Source: Branchiostoma floridae
Taxonomy: Eukaryota > Chordata > Leptocardii > Amphioxiformes > Branchiostomatidae
Assembly (NCBI RefSeq): GCF_000003815.2
Contig: NC_049981.1
Coordinates: 20,116,581-20,180,580 of the forward strand
Direction: 5' to 3'
Length of the DNA stretch: 64,000 nt
Part shown: positions 49,601-61,046 of the stretch, in pieces
How the letters are laid out: each line of letters opens with the position of its first letter
How positions within the stretch are numbered: the stretch's first letter is position 1
Notes under the pieces: model-generated
Database searches by the model: none
Told to the model about the DNA's origin: nothing
The model's input: the letters and a program-made list of their open reading frames with translations, nothing else
Position numbers and translations under genes: made by a program

Positions 49601-51212
49601 TGAAGTAACATTTACAGTATATATATGGTCTGAACTCTGAACACGTGTTTGTTTTTATGTATGTATGCAAGTGTGCAGGTACACAATTTTCAAGAGTTTG
49701 TAGTATGTAGAACAAGTTTAATAACTCTGAAGATTCATTGGCTTTTGCTCCATGTATCCAATGTAGTCCATGCACTGGGCCATGAGGACTAAAAAGGATC
49801 CCATGCTGGATAACAAGCCTCACTCTGACCAATCAGAAGGTGGAGAGGACGGTGGAATCAACAACTCAAAACCTCTTAGTCAGTCAAAAGGTAAAACACT
49901 AGGTATGGTTTTCAAACCTACATGAATGTCTTGACTTACCTCTACTTTACTGTAAATTTGTTTTGTCAAAATGCAAACATGTACATTGCATTTATTTCTT
50001 TGCATTTATTATAAGTCCATATAGGAACGAGAAATATCTATGGCCCAGCTCAAGCACATTCTATTTCTATTCCATTAACGTAGAGTCTGAAAGAGCTGCT
50101 GCTGACTCACCAGAGCATCCCTCTCCAAGCAAGAGACTACGAGTATTTGCAGAGTCCTCACATTCAGGACAATCTTCAACCATAGGTACGACAGGTGCTG
50201 TATTTTGCATGAGTCACAAAAGTGGTAAAATGCTAATGGCGTTAGCCTCCTTTACGGACTACCACAAGCGCTGGCAGTTACTGCTTTGGGGGAGTACTGA
50301 TTCCGTTTTTTTAATAAATTTTTGACAAATGAGCCAGGTTTTCATAACGAGAAGGTTGTGTCTGCACCTGCTAGAAGCCAGCAGGCATCGAGGGCCACGA
50401 AAGAGCCTATCATGGCATAACATATGAGATTATTCTGCACTACATTTTTGTATTTACAAATGGTACAATCAGCATGAGGTTTTATACCAGTTCTCTTCAT
50501 CTTTAAGTGTTCCAAATACCCATCTGCAATTTGCAGAAGGATTTTGAAGATTGCGGACTTGAGGGAAATTATCTGAAAAAAAATCAGGCTTGGGATTAGA
50601 TGGTTCTTAATATGTTAGCAAACTTGTGGCTTGTATTATGATGTCTTGATTTTGTCTTACTTTTGTTTCCCATTGGAAAATTTGTCTTCATCTCCTTTGC
50701 ATATCAAATCATAGTTAGGGTATGAAACCTGGTACATGTATCAGGGAATGCTATAACTTCCATGCAGAGAATGATCATCTTTGAAGACTGAAATTAAAAA
50801 CTGATTTTAATGCAAGACATTATTACGTTGGGAAGGATTGTATGGATGCTTGTGTGTTTACAGAAAATATCTCCAAATTGCAGAACAAAATTTTGAAATT
50901 CTGCAATATTGCAGAACATCAGAGAAAAGTATTTCGACCACTGTAGACTTGCCAGTATTCAGCAAGCTGGAAGAAAAAAATTGTCAAAATTTGATAAGCC
51001 CCAAACATTGTTGTCCTAGTAATTCCCAAACATCAGTGCTTCTGGAATAGCCTTTGTTTTGTACTCTCTCTCTAAGTTTAAGAACAGGTTCATAGGAAAT
51101 CTTTGGCTTATTTTTGTAATTTCTCATTTTTCCAGCCTGGTCCAGAGGGGGAAGCTGGTCCACCCAGTCACCAAATGAGACACTCCGGAAATTCAGAAAC
51201 TATGAGATATAG
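46638..51212 (+). CDS. DNAJC12: DnaJ homolog subfamily C member 12, 199 aa
   Basis: DNAJC12 is a J-domain co-chaperone that brings HSP70 to aromatic amino-acid hydroxylases in vertebrates. Coding exons are 46638-46715, 48538-48616, 49293-49432, 49767-49890, 50084-50185 and 51136-51212, total 600 nt (human 198 aa). The J domain (about 15-80) starts EDFYKILGC, has the HPD motif at 42-44 and ends SRSKYDHWRRSGIAMP. The family-specific C-terminus LRKFRNYEI is present, preceded by a low-complexity acidic and Ser-rich middle. An ATG at 46,638 is used because upstream there is only a GTG in frame. AATAAA lies at 51,345-51,350. Intron 1 carries two nested mobile elements and an assembly gap. Its neighbour SIRT1 is also its human neighbour in the same divergent arrangement. 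Confidence 0.94.
47078..47248. mobile_element. TTAA-flanked foldback MITE (piggyBac/Kolobok-type ends)
   Basis: TTAA-TGACCCGCC at the left and GGCGGGTCA-TTAA at the right form an inverted terminus with TTAA duplications. Nearly the whole 171 bp folds: GGTGTCATAACACCTGGTCC and ATAACCACC are mirrored by GGACCAGGCGTTATGACACC and GGCGGTTAT. TTAA targets are used by piggyBac and Kolobok elements. No coding content. Confidence 0.7.
47253..47843. mobile_element. Inverted-repeat element containing an assembly gap
   Basis: The 14-bp ends ATTATCATATAGCC (47,253-47,266) and GGCTATATGATAAT (47,830-47,843) are perfect inverted repeats. Inside, GTTGGTCAGAATGAGTCGAC before the gap is mirrored by GTCGATTCATTCTGACCAAT after it, and CGACACCGG-type motifs abut the gap on both sides. 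This suggests an unresolved palindrome or tandem array. It lies directly beside the TTAA element in DNAJC12 intron 1. Confidence 0.6.
47585..47684. other. Assembly gap (100 N)
   Basis: Exactly 100 N, probably a placeholder of unknown size. It is flanked by inverted CGACACCGG-rich sequence, which explains the assembly failure. Translated frames spanning it are artefacts. Confidence 0.98.
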
Positions 51213-52502
51213 CTGCAATACTGTCATGAGCAGTATGGGGGAGTTCTTTTCATTTGGCAGATCCACTTGAGAAAGCAATGTGTAGGGACTAGGCTATGCA
51301 TGTGTGTATGTCTCCATTCCATTCAGGTATCTTATTTATTGCTCAATAAAAGTATGATAGGTAGTCTTTGTTTGTTTCATGTGGTCTTACAGTTATATTT
51401 GTACATACTATAGTTTTATCAAACTCATTTCTTATGTTGTATTTGTGTACAGACTACAGTACTATTACATAAACGTACAATTGAATTATATTGTGTCATG
51501 TTTAAACTGGGATGATATGAGGTATACAGACATGTTATATGACCTCCTTGGATTAATCTGTAGTATCATTGCTGCATTTACATTATGTAACAGTGGGTAA
51601 TGTCCTTAAGACTACTGAAAGACAAGATACCTAAACATACTAGTGCTGAAGGTTTTTCCTGTAACATGCCAGCTAGCCAGCACTAGTGTGCCGGTGCCAT
51701 TTGGGNNNNNNNNNNNNNNNNNNNNNNNNNNNNNNNNNNNNNNNNNNNNNNNNNNNNNNNNNNNNNNNNNNNNNNNNNNNNNNNNNNNNNNNNNNNNNNN
51801 NNNNNAGTAATATTTGTCTTGACATCCCTTGACAGCCATCAGTACTGTCAGAGTGTTTGGCCAAGTTATGCTGCTAATAAAATACTAGTAGTGTTCATGT
51901 TTGTATTCTATTGTGCACTGTCCTGCCTTTCATATAATTTTTCTTTCACTGAGCTCATACTAAGTCTGCTCACTTGGTTGCTTCTGTATGTATACAAAAG
52001 CAACCAAGAAAATGGAACAAAGCTAATAAAGGCTTGCACCCGGCGGTTTTGTGCTGCCCGAACCACAAACATAAAACCACCACAAACAAGTCTGCATTTA
52101 CAGTACTCTACATGATAGCTAGTTCTTCTGAGATGAAGGTAGTGTTTGATATTTCCTAGATTATAGCAAACATAGATACATTCAGAATGTACTGAGGTTG
52201 TCTGTAGGGTTGAGATTTTCACTGCTGAAAGAATGACTACTGTCCAACTTGAAAATCCACACAACTCTTGTGATGTGTGCATGGCCTGATAGCTTTTATT
52301 TCTCCACTGTTCTTCATCACCAGATCATAGGACAAAATCATTGTTTGTGTATTTGTACACACAGGTAACAAAACAAGTACCTGTACCCATAATCCGTTAA
52401 TTTGGGAATTAGCATTCCCTCAGAGCTGTGAAGTACAATAATGTTATCAGCTGTATATGCCCCTTCTAGCTGGTCAACTACATATGATTTAAATTCCAGT
52501 TG
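51213..52502. other. Convergent space between DNAJC12 and MRPL1
   Basis: Contains the DNAJC12 3' UTR (signal at 51,345-51,350), a 100-N gap, and AT-rich DNA with no recognised gene. MRPL1 ends from the right at 52,503; no strong polyadenylation signal for it stands out. Confidence 0.6.
51706..51805. other. Assembly gap (100 N)
   Basis: Exactly 100 N. The left flank has GCCAGCTAGCCAGCACTAG and GTGCCGGTGCC repeats, so a repeat is the probable cause. Frames spanning it are artefacts. Confidence 0.98.
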
Positions 52503-55500
52503 CTACTCAAACTCATTATCATCTTTTGGCTCTGCAGGAAGGAAAGGTTCCACCTGGAACTTGTATGCTGGGGTCCCTTTTGCATGTACCAAAGCTCTGG
52601 TCACAAATGAGCCTGTAGAGAAAGAAGATTATGAGTAAACAGCAGCTTTGGCCATTTGCATATCATGAAATACCGAAGATGACTATTATCTAGAACAACT
52701 GATGGGTTAAAAAACCATCAAATACATGGACATCCAAGCTAAATGAAAGTATCTTTCTATAAAAATGATGCTTTTGATCTAACCTTGAATCACTCATCAG
52801 AGACACAATAAATTTTGTCAAAAATTTTCAACAGGAAGGAGGAAAAGATTGCATTACAGTAACACAATGGCATCAACTGAATACAGACTTTAGGGAACAT
52901 ACCAAAGTGGAGGGGTTTGTGTGTGCAGACAGCCTTGATCATACAGTCAATGTTCTCAGTCAGTTGCTGATCTGTCATATCCAGCTGTAAAAAAAAACAA
53001 GACAAAAGAAGACAATCAGAAATGGCTGACTTCACTCCCTTTTCTGTAAAATGTGTAAAGGTAGTCCCATAGTTTTTTTTTCATGCCATAGGGTCAGTGG
53101 TTTGTTAACCACACATACCTAGGGCACGGTATTGGAAGCAGAGCCCTTCCCTCTCGTTCCACTATCCTAGGACGTCCTTGCACTATCTTTCACCTCCCCA
53201 ACTGAAGACAGGTACCCATCTTACACCTGGGTGGAGTGAGGAAAGTCCTGTAAAGTGGCTTTCCCAAGGACACAAGTTCTAGCCAGGAAACGAACCTGTG
53301 ACCTCTCCATCTTGTGTCCACTAAACTGGCCACTAGGCCATTTGACGCCACAACAACTTTCTGTTGTGCAAACTTTTTTTAGACTTATTGACATAAATAG
53401 CAGCATTACGGATGTATGATTATGGAAAGAAAAACATGACTGCTGAGAGCACCCTACTCACCCTCCCGATGATGACATTGACATGACCCTTCCCCTCCTG
53501 TGTAGGTTTGTTAGGGTAGGTCAGGGCAGAGTATTTCTGACCTCTGCTCCACAAGTCCACCATGAAGGGGATGTCATGTCCAACTGTGTCTGCAACACAC
53601 AGACACACACGACTTACACAGGAACTTCACACTGCATAAAGCTACCTCTCTACTCAGTCAATGTTTAGAGATTATTATTAATACTACTTTAATAATTTCA
53701 GCTGCTCATGAATAAACAAAGATTCAAACAGAGAAACAAACAAATACATTAATGAGAAGAACAAATATGATACTGATCCCAGTAACTTATTCTGATGCTG
53801 CAATGTTTCTAGCATGACATACCTCTCTTTTTCTTAGGAAATTTCTTCTGAAGCTTCTTCTTAAGGACTTGTAGGTCAGGGATGAGAGAGGGGACTGACA
53901 CACAGTAGTCAAAGTCAACTTTGTCTTGAAGGATCTGTAAAGAGAATACAGATGCATTTGTTGAATACCTTAATATTTCTTGAACCTGGTGTATAATGAT
54001 ACTGTATTTTTGTCTTTTAACATACTGCAATATATTTTTCTTGGTAGAAATAAATCAAGAAATTGCAATCAAATTTTGGTAAGCGAATTGTACATCTGAC
54101 AAAGGTCGACGTGCTTGACTGAAACTTATGGTGCATTTCTTCTTCAAAGTTTAAACTTTACAAGTATAAATTTTAGTAAGCTTCAAATTTTCAATTGTTT
54201 GACTGAAATGTACTTAATGATACTGTTTCTAAATATGTAAGGGCAAATTCAAAAACTCAAACAAAAGTACCAGATTTTTTCAAGCTGAAAACTGTTTTTC
54301 TTTATGTTTTGGATTAGCCGTTACCTTTACCCCAACCATTTTACAATTTTTATTTTTATTTCGCCCTCTCGCTCCATATTTTTTATGAAAAAATCCGTGA
54401 ACCAAGAAATTAAATTGGTGTGGCCTTAAGCCGATGTTGTATCTTTAAAGACAACAACAAGCCATAACATTGCAATATGTAATGGAAACACGTATGTTTT
54501 TAATGAAAGAGACTATTTCAGACTCTAATTTTGCAAAATTCATGGCTGTACATTGAAGCTTCTGCTGTATTCATGATTTGTTTTGCATGATAAACCTTAA
54601 AAGGTGAAACACCAGTTTTGTAAATTATGTACAAGCTGCATGAGACTGGACTGTACGGTTTGATCCACTCACACCATTTTTGATAAGTGTTGTGGAATCT
54701 GTAACTTGTGGCTTCCGGCTTTACATCCTATCTAATGACAGGACATCCCTAATTGAACCTAGGTGTTCATTTTCACCTGAGTTGAGTAGAGAAATAGGTG
54801 TTCAGTGCCTTTCCCAATTGCACAACACTAGAGTCTGCTAGGGATTTGAGTCAACAACCCAAACCACAAGGCCACTTAAACTTAACAGAACAAGTCCATT
54901 AAACAAACTTCAAGTTGAAACACCAGTACTCACTGTTGCAAACACTAGTATCTTCTTTGGTTCAGTAATGGTGTGGGGAAGGTGGACACTACCCACAAAT
55001 GGCTCCACCTTTTTCTGTAAAGAGAACAGGTAAAAACTTTTCAGTCCTATGAAATATACCTGTAGATCAGCTTGGATTTCGTCCATTTCCCCTTAGACAT
55101 TTCTGCTTCTTCCTCTTTTTTATAAAAATGTGTACAGCATATCCATGTGACATTGCAACTACATGTATCTTGTTTGTATATTTGCCAACATGTGAACTGT
55201 ACTTCAAGCAGGCAAAATGTCCTTCAGATACTTACAGACATGTAAATATCTTCAGACAATCTCTGAAGTAACTCCCAGTATGAACATTAGACTCAAAGAA
55301 CAGAGGAACATTTAAAGACAAGAAGAAAAACAGACTGGATGACTAAGGTAAGAAAATGGTATTTCCATTTCTCCCTAGAGGGGATAGAAATAAGATTATT
55401 CTCACCTTTTTCTCCAGCTTCATGTCCAGCTGTAGACTGATCTGTACCCAGATGTCAGGTTTCCTGAACTCCAGCTCTGCAGCTCTCCTCATCTGTTGAA

Positions 55501-57418
55501 AACATTCCTCCAATGGGATGGGGTTCCAGGGATAATACCTGCAAAAGAAATCATACAAGGGTTCTAGCCAGGATTTTATTTTAGCGTAGTGGGAATGGCA
55601 TGGTAGCGAAGCGACCAATCAGGAGATTGGTGTAGAAGGGGGATCTTGGTCCTTCCATGGTGAGATTTGAAGACGTAGAGTTAAAAGTTAGGATTTTGGG
55701 GTCAGTATTTAGTGGCATATCATCATTTTTCATTGTTCAGACATTGATTAGTCATTGTTGAACAAGCAAATGACTGCAAAGCACCACTACACTAGTTAAA
55801 AATTAGCGTAGTGGCCCTTATTTTAGCGTAGGGGTCACAAATTTTAGCGTAGTGGCCCACTACGCTAAAATGCACTAGCTAGAACCCTGCATACCATTCA
55901 TATCATATGCAAAAGTGATGCACTATAGTGTTCAAAACTTTACGTCTGTCATCTCTTATCTATCCCTTAGTTTCAATAAACAGAAGCTCTGGCAACAATT
56001 TTCCCCCTCTTCTCGTTTTTTATTCTTCTTTTGTTTCACTCAGTATCCTGCCAGTCCATTCTTTCTTCTTTCTTTGATGGTTTCTTGAACGGCAGTTTTG
56101 GCTAGTTCCATTGACTGTGAAACTTTGTCGGACAACTTCAGTTTACTTTTCTTTACAGTGGTTATGTCTTCATAGCATTCAAGTCACTTTTCCTATTTTT
56201 GCAAAGATCTCCTGCCTAAAAGAACGAGGTGACATTTTGGAAAGGAGCAAGTTTCCTGTGTTTCAAGCTTCAGCCTTCCTGGGAATTAGCACTAATCCAT
56301 GACTCGGATTTTAGGATCCTGTATTGAAAGTTATGACTTACAATTTTACTTTTCATACAAATAGTTATTTGTTATCTCTGAGCTACTTATTATATTGCTG
56401 CATCAATTTGTCTTTTTAAAAATTATTCCTACTTGCTATGCAGTAGTAAACCATCTTGAAAATTATAGATCACTATAGTCAGTAACATTTAACAAAGAAA
56501 ACAACAATGCAATCAGACCTGCTCTTGTTGTATCTTTATGTAGTCATGTGATTACATGCTGTACATCATTTATAACTGTATAATTACAACACAGATATTG
56601 CCCCAAACACAATGATCCTTCCATCAGTGGATTCCTGAAATCAGATTCTGCAGATTTGTGATGGTAAGCTGGTTAAAAGCATGCTAAACCTTGTATAATC
56701 CATGCTTTTTCCCTGCAGGATGCTGCCAGAGATGTCATCACTGATCTCATGATGGATTTCGGTACCTCACTAACAACTAAAACTCCCACAGACCTGAGAC
56801 ACACACATCTGTGTGGCAGGGGGCCAAAGTCTCCTTTCTATATGGCACTATCTAAATCCAAAGCCTTGTATCTGACATTATGCCAAGACTCTAAACACTG
56901 GCCTACAAGTTGAAGATAAAAACTGAAATTGTAGCTGAGAGACCAGAATTTTTCTTGATGATAAAATACAAGGTTGGTCTTATAAGACGCATACTTATTG
57001 AAATCCTGAAGAGTGTGTGCTGACATCGCAGCTCAACTTGCATCTAAATATGACGATGTGAGCGCTTGACAACTTATATATTGTTTCATTGATATTCTGA
57101 GGTGAAACCAACAGTGGGGCTGTGAGTACTCATTGCTATTTTCAATTAAGCTGACTAAAGAAAAAGATAGTCTGCACCAGATAACTCTCATTTCAAAATA
57201 AAGATTGATAGTACAAAATGTACACGGAGCTACTTTTATCTTTCATAATACACCTTCAGACTGTAAACAAGACATCCTTCATGACAAACTAGACTAGTGA
57301 AATGCCCCCTTGGAGAGATGAAGAAGAGTGCACACATACCTTATATGGTAAACATCATCTGTGGGATACCAAGCGACCTTATTTGGAGGCTTCAGAGGTC
57401 TTTGTTCCTCTTCTGCAT
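52503..57418 (-). CDS. MRPL1: Mitochondrial ribosomal protein L1 (uL1m), 5' end incomplete
   Basis: uL1m is the L1-stalk protein of the mitochondrial large ribosomal subunit. Seven exons on the minus strand join in phase: 57418-57340, 55538-55406, 55014-54934, 53934-53823, 53589-53462, 52984-52903 and 52612-52503. Segments match the family in order: VAWYPTDDVYHIRYYPW, CFQQMRRAAELEF, LDMKLEKK, KKVEPFVGSVHLPH, DFDYCVSVPSLIPDLQVLKK, VGHDIPFMVDLW, GKGHVNVIIGR, LDMTDQQLTENIDCMIKAV and HKPLHFGSFVTRALVH, ending DDNEFE. About 25 residues usual after KKILVFA (the GGT/GGEELI region) are absent between 54,934 and 53,934, where no exon was found. The mitochondrial targeting exons are not settled: a 32-nt exon candidate at 58,057-58,088 does not fit the phase, and a candidate exon 1 lies at 62,340-62,379. 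Introns carry SINEs and a MITE. Confidence 0.87.
53105..53350 (-). repeat. tRNA-related SINE copy in MRPL1
   Basis: Same family as 17.5 and 58.8 kb: GGACGTCCTTGCACTA, ACCTGGGTGGAGTGAGGAAA and TTTCCCAAGGACACAAG. On the minus strand, TGGCCTAGTGGCCAGTTTAG and GGTTCGTTTCC are the A and B boxes of a tRNA-derived head. Confidence 0.65.
54660..54885 (-). repeat. tRNA-related SINE copy in MRPL1
   Basis: Shares TGATCCACTCACACCATTTT, AATGACAGGACATCCCTAATT, TTCACCTGAGTTGAG, GTGCCTTTCCCAATTGCACA and GGGATTTGAGTC with the other copies; diverged. It lies exactly in the intron where an MRPL1 segment is missing. Confidence 0.6.
55558..55888. mobile_element. CAGGG/AAGGG-ended element in MRPL1 intron
   Basis: The left end AGGGTTCTAGCCAG and inverted right end AGGGTTCTAGCTAG match at 13 of 14 positions. 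CATAC lies next to both ends (one base outside), a likely 5-bp target duplication. TTTTAGCGTAGTGG occurs several times inside, once as an inverted pair GGCCCACTACGCTAAAA. It resembles the 28,563-28,941 element, whose internal motif is TTTAGTATAGTGG. It begins 20 bp from an MRPL1 exon acceptor. Confidence 0.7.
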
Positions 57419-58261
57419 CTGTTACTTGTTGGATGGATGGTGTGCTGGCATGTGACGAAAATATCTTTCATTAGCATCATTATAAAATACATCAAAACAA
57501 CTGGACCGAAAACAGATGCTAGAAATTACCATATCTGTATGCAAATATACTTTTTTTTCTGTTGTATTTTGTATTTATTCATCATCTTCATCAGTATCAT
57601 TTTATTACTTATTGTGTTGATTCAATCTGTAACAAATAACATTTACCTGAGCTGAGTGTCTTACATTCATCATCATTGTCATCATCATAATTGCTATATA
57701 ACATTCATCAGGTTTTAACTATATACTGCTTTATCAAACTGACAAAATTATAATCAACAGACATACAGAAGCTTGCTACTAGTATATCCATGTGTATCTA
57801 GGGCCAATGGAAATATAACAATACATCACATGCAAAGCCATTTAAATAGTAAGGCCATGTTAATTTGATTGTATGGATGTTATCTTTATGTGCATCAATT
57901 TTTGGCTGCTTTTTTCAACCATACTGTAAATTGTACAAAGCAGCAAAATAAGCAAATATATAATAACATAAAATAAAGTTGAAGACACCCTGGCATGAAA
58001 GAGAAAGGGCACTACCATGCGAATACATGTAGTCCATGCCATGCTGACTTACCTATATTTCCTGTAAGGTGTCATCGTTCTTTGCTGTAATAAAAAAGCA
58101 CATGGCTGTCTTGCTGCTTCCCAGTGGCTTCTGATGTGACATGATGAACATCTAAGTATACCTGTCAGTGAGGAAGGGAACAATTGGTTCTTGTATTGCA
58201 TCACATAATGTGTTAAAGCGTAGGTAGGTGATGAATTCCACCAGCAGCCAGCTTGCTTTTG

Positions 58262-58603
58262 CAGGGCTCGACATTCATTTTAGGGATTAGGTGCACTGGT
58301 GCACCCAGTTTAAAAAATTGGGTGCACCAAACAATTTTTTGGTACACCACTTAAATTTAAGTAATAACCTAATAGTAAAACTTACTTACAAGCTATCAAA
58401 TTCTTAAACAAGTACAATGACAGACATTTTTATTATCTTTCTAACACTTAGATGTCAAGAATATGATGTATACTAGTATACTTTGATATCTTTACATACA
58501 TAAACCTAAGAAAATATTTGGGTGCACCCTGTGCACCCACAGAAAATAATTGGGTGCACAGCTCCAATTTTGGGTGCACCTGCACCCAGTATTTCGAGCC
58601 CTG
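58262..58603. mobile_element. hAT-like CAGGGCTCGA element with GTGCACC repeats
   Basis: The 10-bp perfect terminal inverted repeats CAGGGCTCGA and TCGAGCCCTG bound 342 bp. Flanks TTTTG (left) and TTTAG (right) differ at one base and could be an eroded 5-bp duplication. TGGGTGCACC or its complement recurs about eight times near both ends, like clustered transposase-binding sites. No coding capacity. Confidence 0.7.
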
Positions 58604-58769
58604 TTTAGAGTTTTATTTTTTATTTTTTCATTTGGTGGACCATCACAGCCAGGGGCTGAATTGTGAGGAGATAACAATAGACTGGGCTACATCGAAAGGG
58701 TCTGAAGCGACTGCCATTCGGCGCTAATTTAGGTGACCTCAATACGACAAAAATTGCCCCATGTGTGGC

Positions 58770-59040
58770 AAAAGGAGTAAATTTTGAACCACTCACACCG
58801 GGAAGGCCCCTATTCTTTTCAATAAGTGCGGTGGGTTCTTTGACGTGCTTGAGGTGTGGCTTTCCATGAGTACAGGACCTCCATTTAATGTCCTATCTGA
58901 ACGGCTGCCTAACTGAAGCTATGTACAATGTACTTATTTTCACCTGAGTGACGCGAGGAAAGTTGTTAAGTGCCTTTCCCAAGGGCACAAGATCAGTGAC
59001 ACATCAACGGATTCAAACCCAGAATCTCTGGGTTATGAAT
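58770..59040 (-). repeat. tRNA-related SINE copy
   Basis: The best-preserved copy of the family in the window: AACCACTCACACCGGGAAGG, TTTAATGTCCTATCTGAACG, TTTTCACCTGAGTGACG, AAGTGCCTTTCCCAAGGGCA and GGATTCAAACCCAGAATCTC. The B box faces the minus strand. Confidence 0.65.
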
Positions 59041-59133
59041 ATGAATCTAACATCCTACATATCAGATATTGATATAAAAGCTCTTTGCTCAATAAAAGCT
59101 CCTTGCTACTACTAACGCAAGGCTACGCGGGTC

Positions 59134-59462
59134 ACGGGTTCCTCACTGGGCTTCCAGTGGCGAAAATATATTCAAAATGGCGTCATCACTGGACGCCCAG
59201 TGACGAAGAAAGTTCGTCACTGGTTTCCTAGTGATGAATTACTTTGTTCCAGTGATGACTCGGGACCCAGTGATGAACTCCGCTCGTCACTCGGGGCCCA
59301 GCGATGAACGTCATTCGTCACTGGGCACCGAGTGCGGAACCATCAAGGTCACCGGTTCCTCACTGGGTTTTCCAGCGATCAGTGACTCTTCGGCACTAGA
59401 CACCGAGTGATGAAATTATTTCGGCACTGGGCTCCCAGTGACCACGTTCTAATAGCACTAGA
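59134..59462. repeat. Array of CACTGGG-CCCAGTG hairpin units
   Basis: At least eight short palindromic units of the form TCACTGG(G)N4-6CCAGTGA(TGAA) are strung at about 30-50 bp intervals near the left terminus of the foldback element. Two more are at its right terminus (near 61,950-62,000). Units differ by point changes (CACTCGGGGCCCAGCG, CACTGGGCACCGAGTG). Confidence 0.8.
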
Positions 59463-61046
59463 ATGTTCCAGTGCTGAGTTCGATGTGCAACAAAAACACC
59501 CTAATTCACATGTCGCCATAGCCGTGTTACTGTTAGATTTGGTCCGGGAGTGTGAGGACTTGCAGAGGCGACGTTAGTATAACTTTAAGTGCTAACTTTG
59601 AAATCCCCTCAACTGAAACGATGATTCCTTTTTCTTCAGTAAACTGAATATTTGTCGTCACTGGTTTACCAGCTGAAGTTTCCTCATCACTGGAAAACCG
59701 GTCAGCCTTTTTACCGGAAAACAGAGGAAAACACAGTTAAACACCGGAAAACACATGAAGGAGTGTATAATCTACTGAAATACAGTATGTTTTGATGAGT
59801 AAACATGACAGGTCGCTATGTTTTGCCACAGAATAATCTACATATGGCCCTGGAATGAAGAAATCGTCAGAAAATGCTTGATACTACGGGCCGGACCGCC
59901 GCCACCACCCGGCGGACTGGACGTGCTGATTGTGCAAAATTATGTAACGTTGACCGTAGAAGAAGCAAGCTTTATTAAGAAATACAGAAAACAGATTCTA
60001 TCACAATCCGAGTAGATTCATATATATTATACTTATGCCAATATATAACAGATTTTTGCACTGAAGTTCGGTAGGTATCAGCTGTCTTGTTGTGAAAGTA
60101 TCAGACCCCGCTCACCCCCACCTAACTCCTTCTGCTTTTCCCCCTACCCGTTCACCTTTTCCCCCGTCATTCCTCTTTACCCCCGGAGTAATTCCGCTTT
60201 TCCCCCGCCCTTTTCCTTTTCCCCCAATGGCCGCCGTCAACCCGAATTGCACGTAGTCGACACGAAAATCGTTCGGAAAGTAACAATAACGGTTGCGCCA
60301 CGGAACATGAACTAGCCTATGCTCTAGTACACATACTGGGCCACCTTTCTGCCAAGTGGCGTTTCACAACTCCTTCCAGTCTGATCTGAAAAGCCATGTG
60401 CCGTCAGCAGCGCGTAGTTTGTGGCGCTCCACTACTACTTCCTGGAGGCTGCGTGGTGGATCGCCTGAGGCCGGCGCGCTGTGTGTGCTATGACGATCGG
60501 GCGACTCGCTAAGTTCGGCATTGATAAGGTTACCCCGGGAGTCTACAGGTCGTTCTGTTAAAAGAGGGACACACCGACCCAGGTTGGAAACAACGCAGGT
60601 AAAAGTCCCCGTGTCGATCCGAGGAGCAGGATCGCACCCGTGAATAGGCGTCTCAGCCCGACCAGCATAGTAGGACCCAACTATTTTTTATCTCACTGTG
60701 ACTTGAATGCTAAGTAACGACAGAGTGCATTTCATAATATACCTTTTATTTTTTTTTCACAAACTCGCCATGTGTCCATTTACAGTACTTCATACATTTC
60801 TTGCTACTCGCATGTATTGTACGCCCTGCTGCATTTCGACTGTGTTCGTACACGTTCTGCATGCCATATATCAAAGATCCAACCACCCTTCCTTGAGTTA
60901 CACTGTTCACAAACACAAATACAAACACACAGTACTGAAACCAAAGCATACGTGACGTGACGTATTAAAGACGCCACAGCCCACATTTTATGAAGATTTA
61001 CATCAAGTGAAAACTTGAAATGCTATATATATAGCTACATGTATGC

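Larger units (their letters stand above)
57419..59107. other. Upstream of the recovered MRPL1 exons
   Basis: Probably MRPL1 intron or 5' region. A 32-nt candidate exon (58,088-58,057, between TTTTTTATTACAG and GTAAGTCAGC) has good splice sites but a phase that does not join the next exon. A further open stretch ending in ACAG|GTATAC near 58,160 is unexplained. The rest is AT-rich DNA, a MITE (58,262-58,603) and a SINE (58,770-59,040). Confidence 0.45.

Noticed and set aside
58150-58256. Minus-strand open stretch reading SWLLVEFITYLRFNTL with an ACAG|GTATAC donor
   Set aside because: It looks protein-like but has no clear acceptor, no family match and no phase that joins MRPL1.
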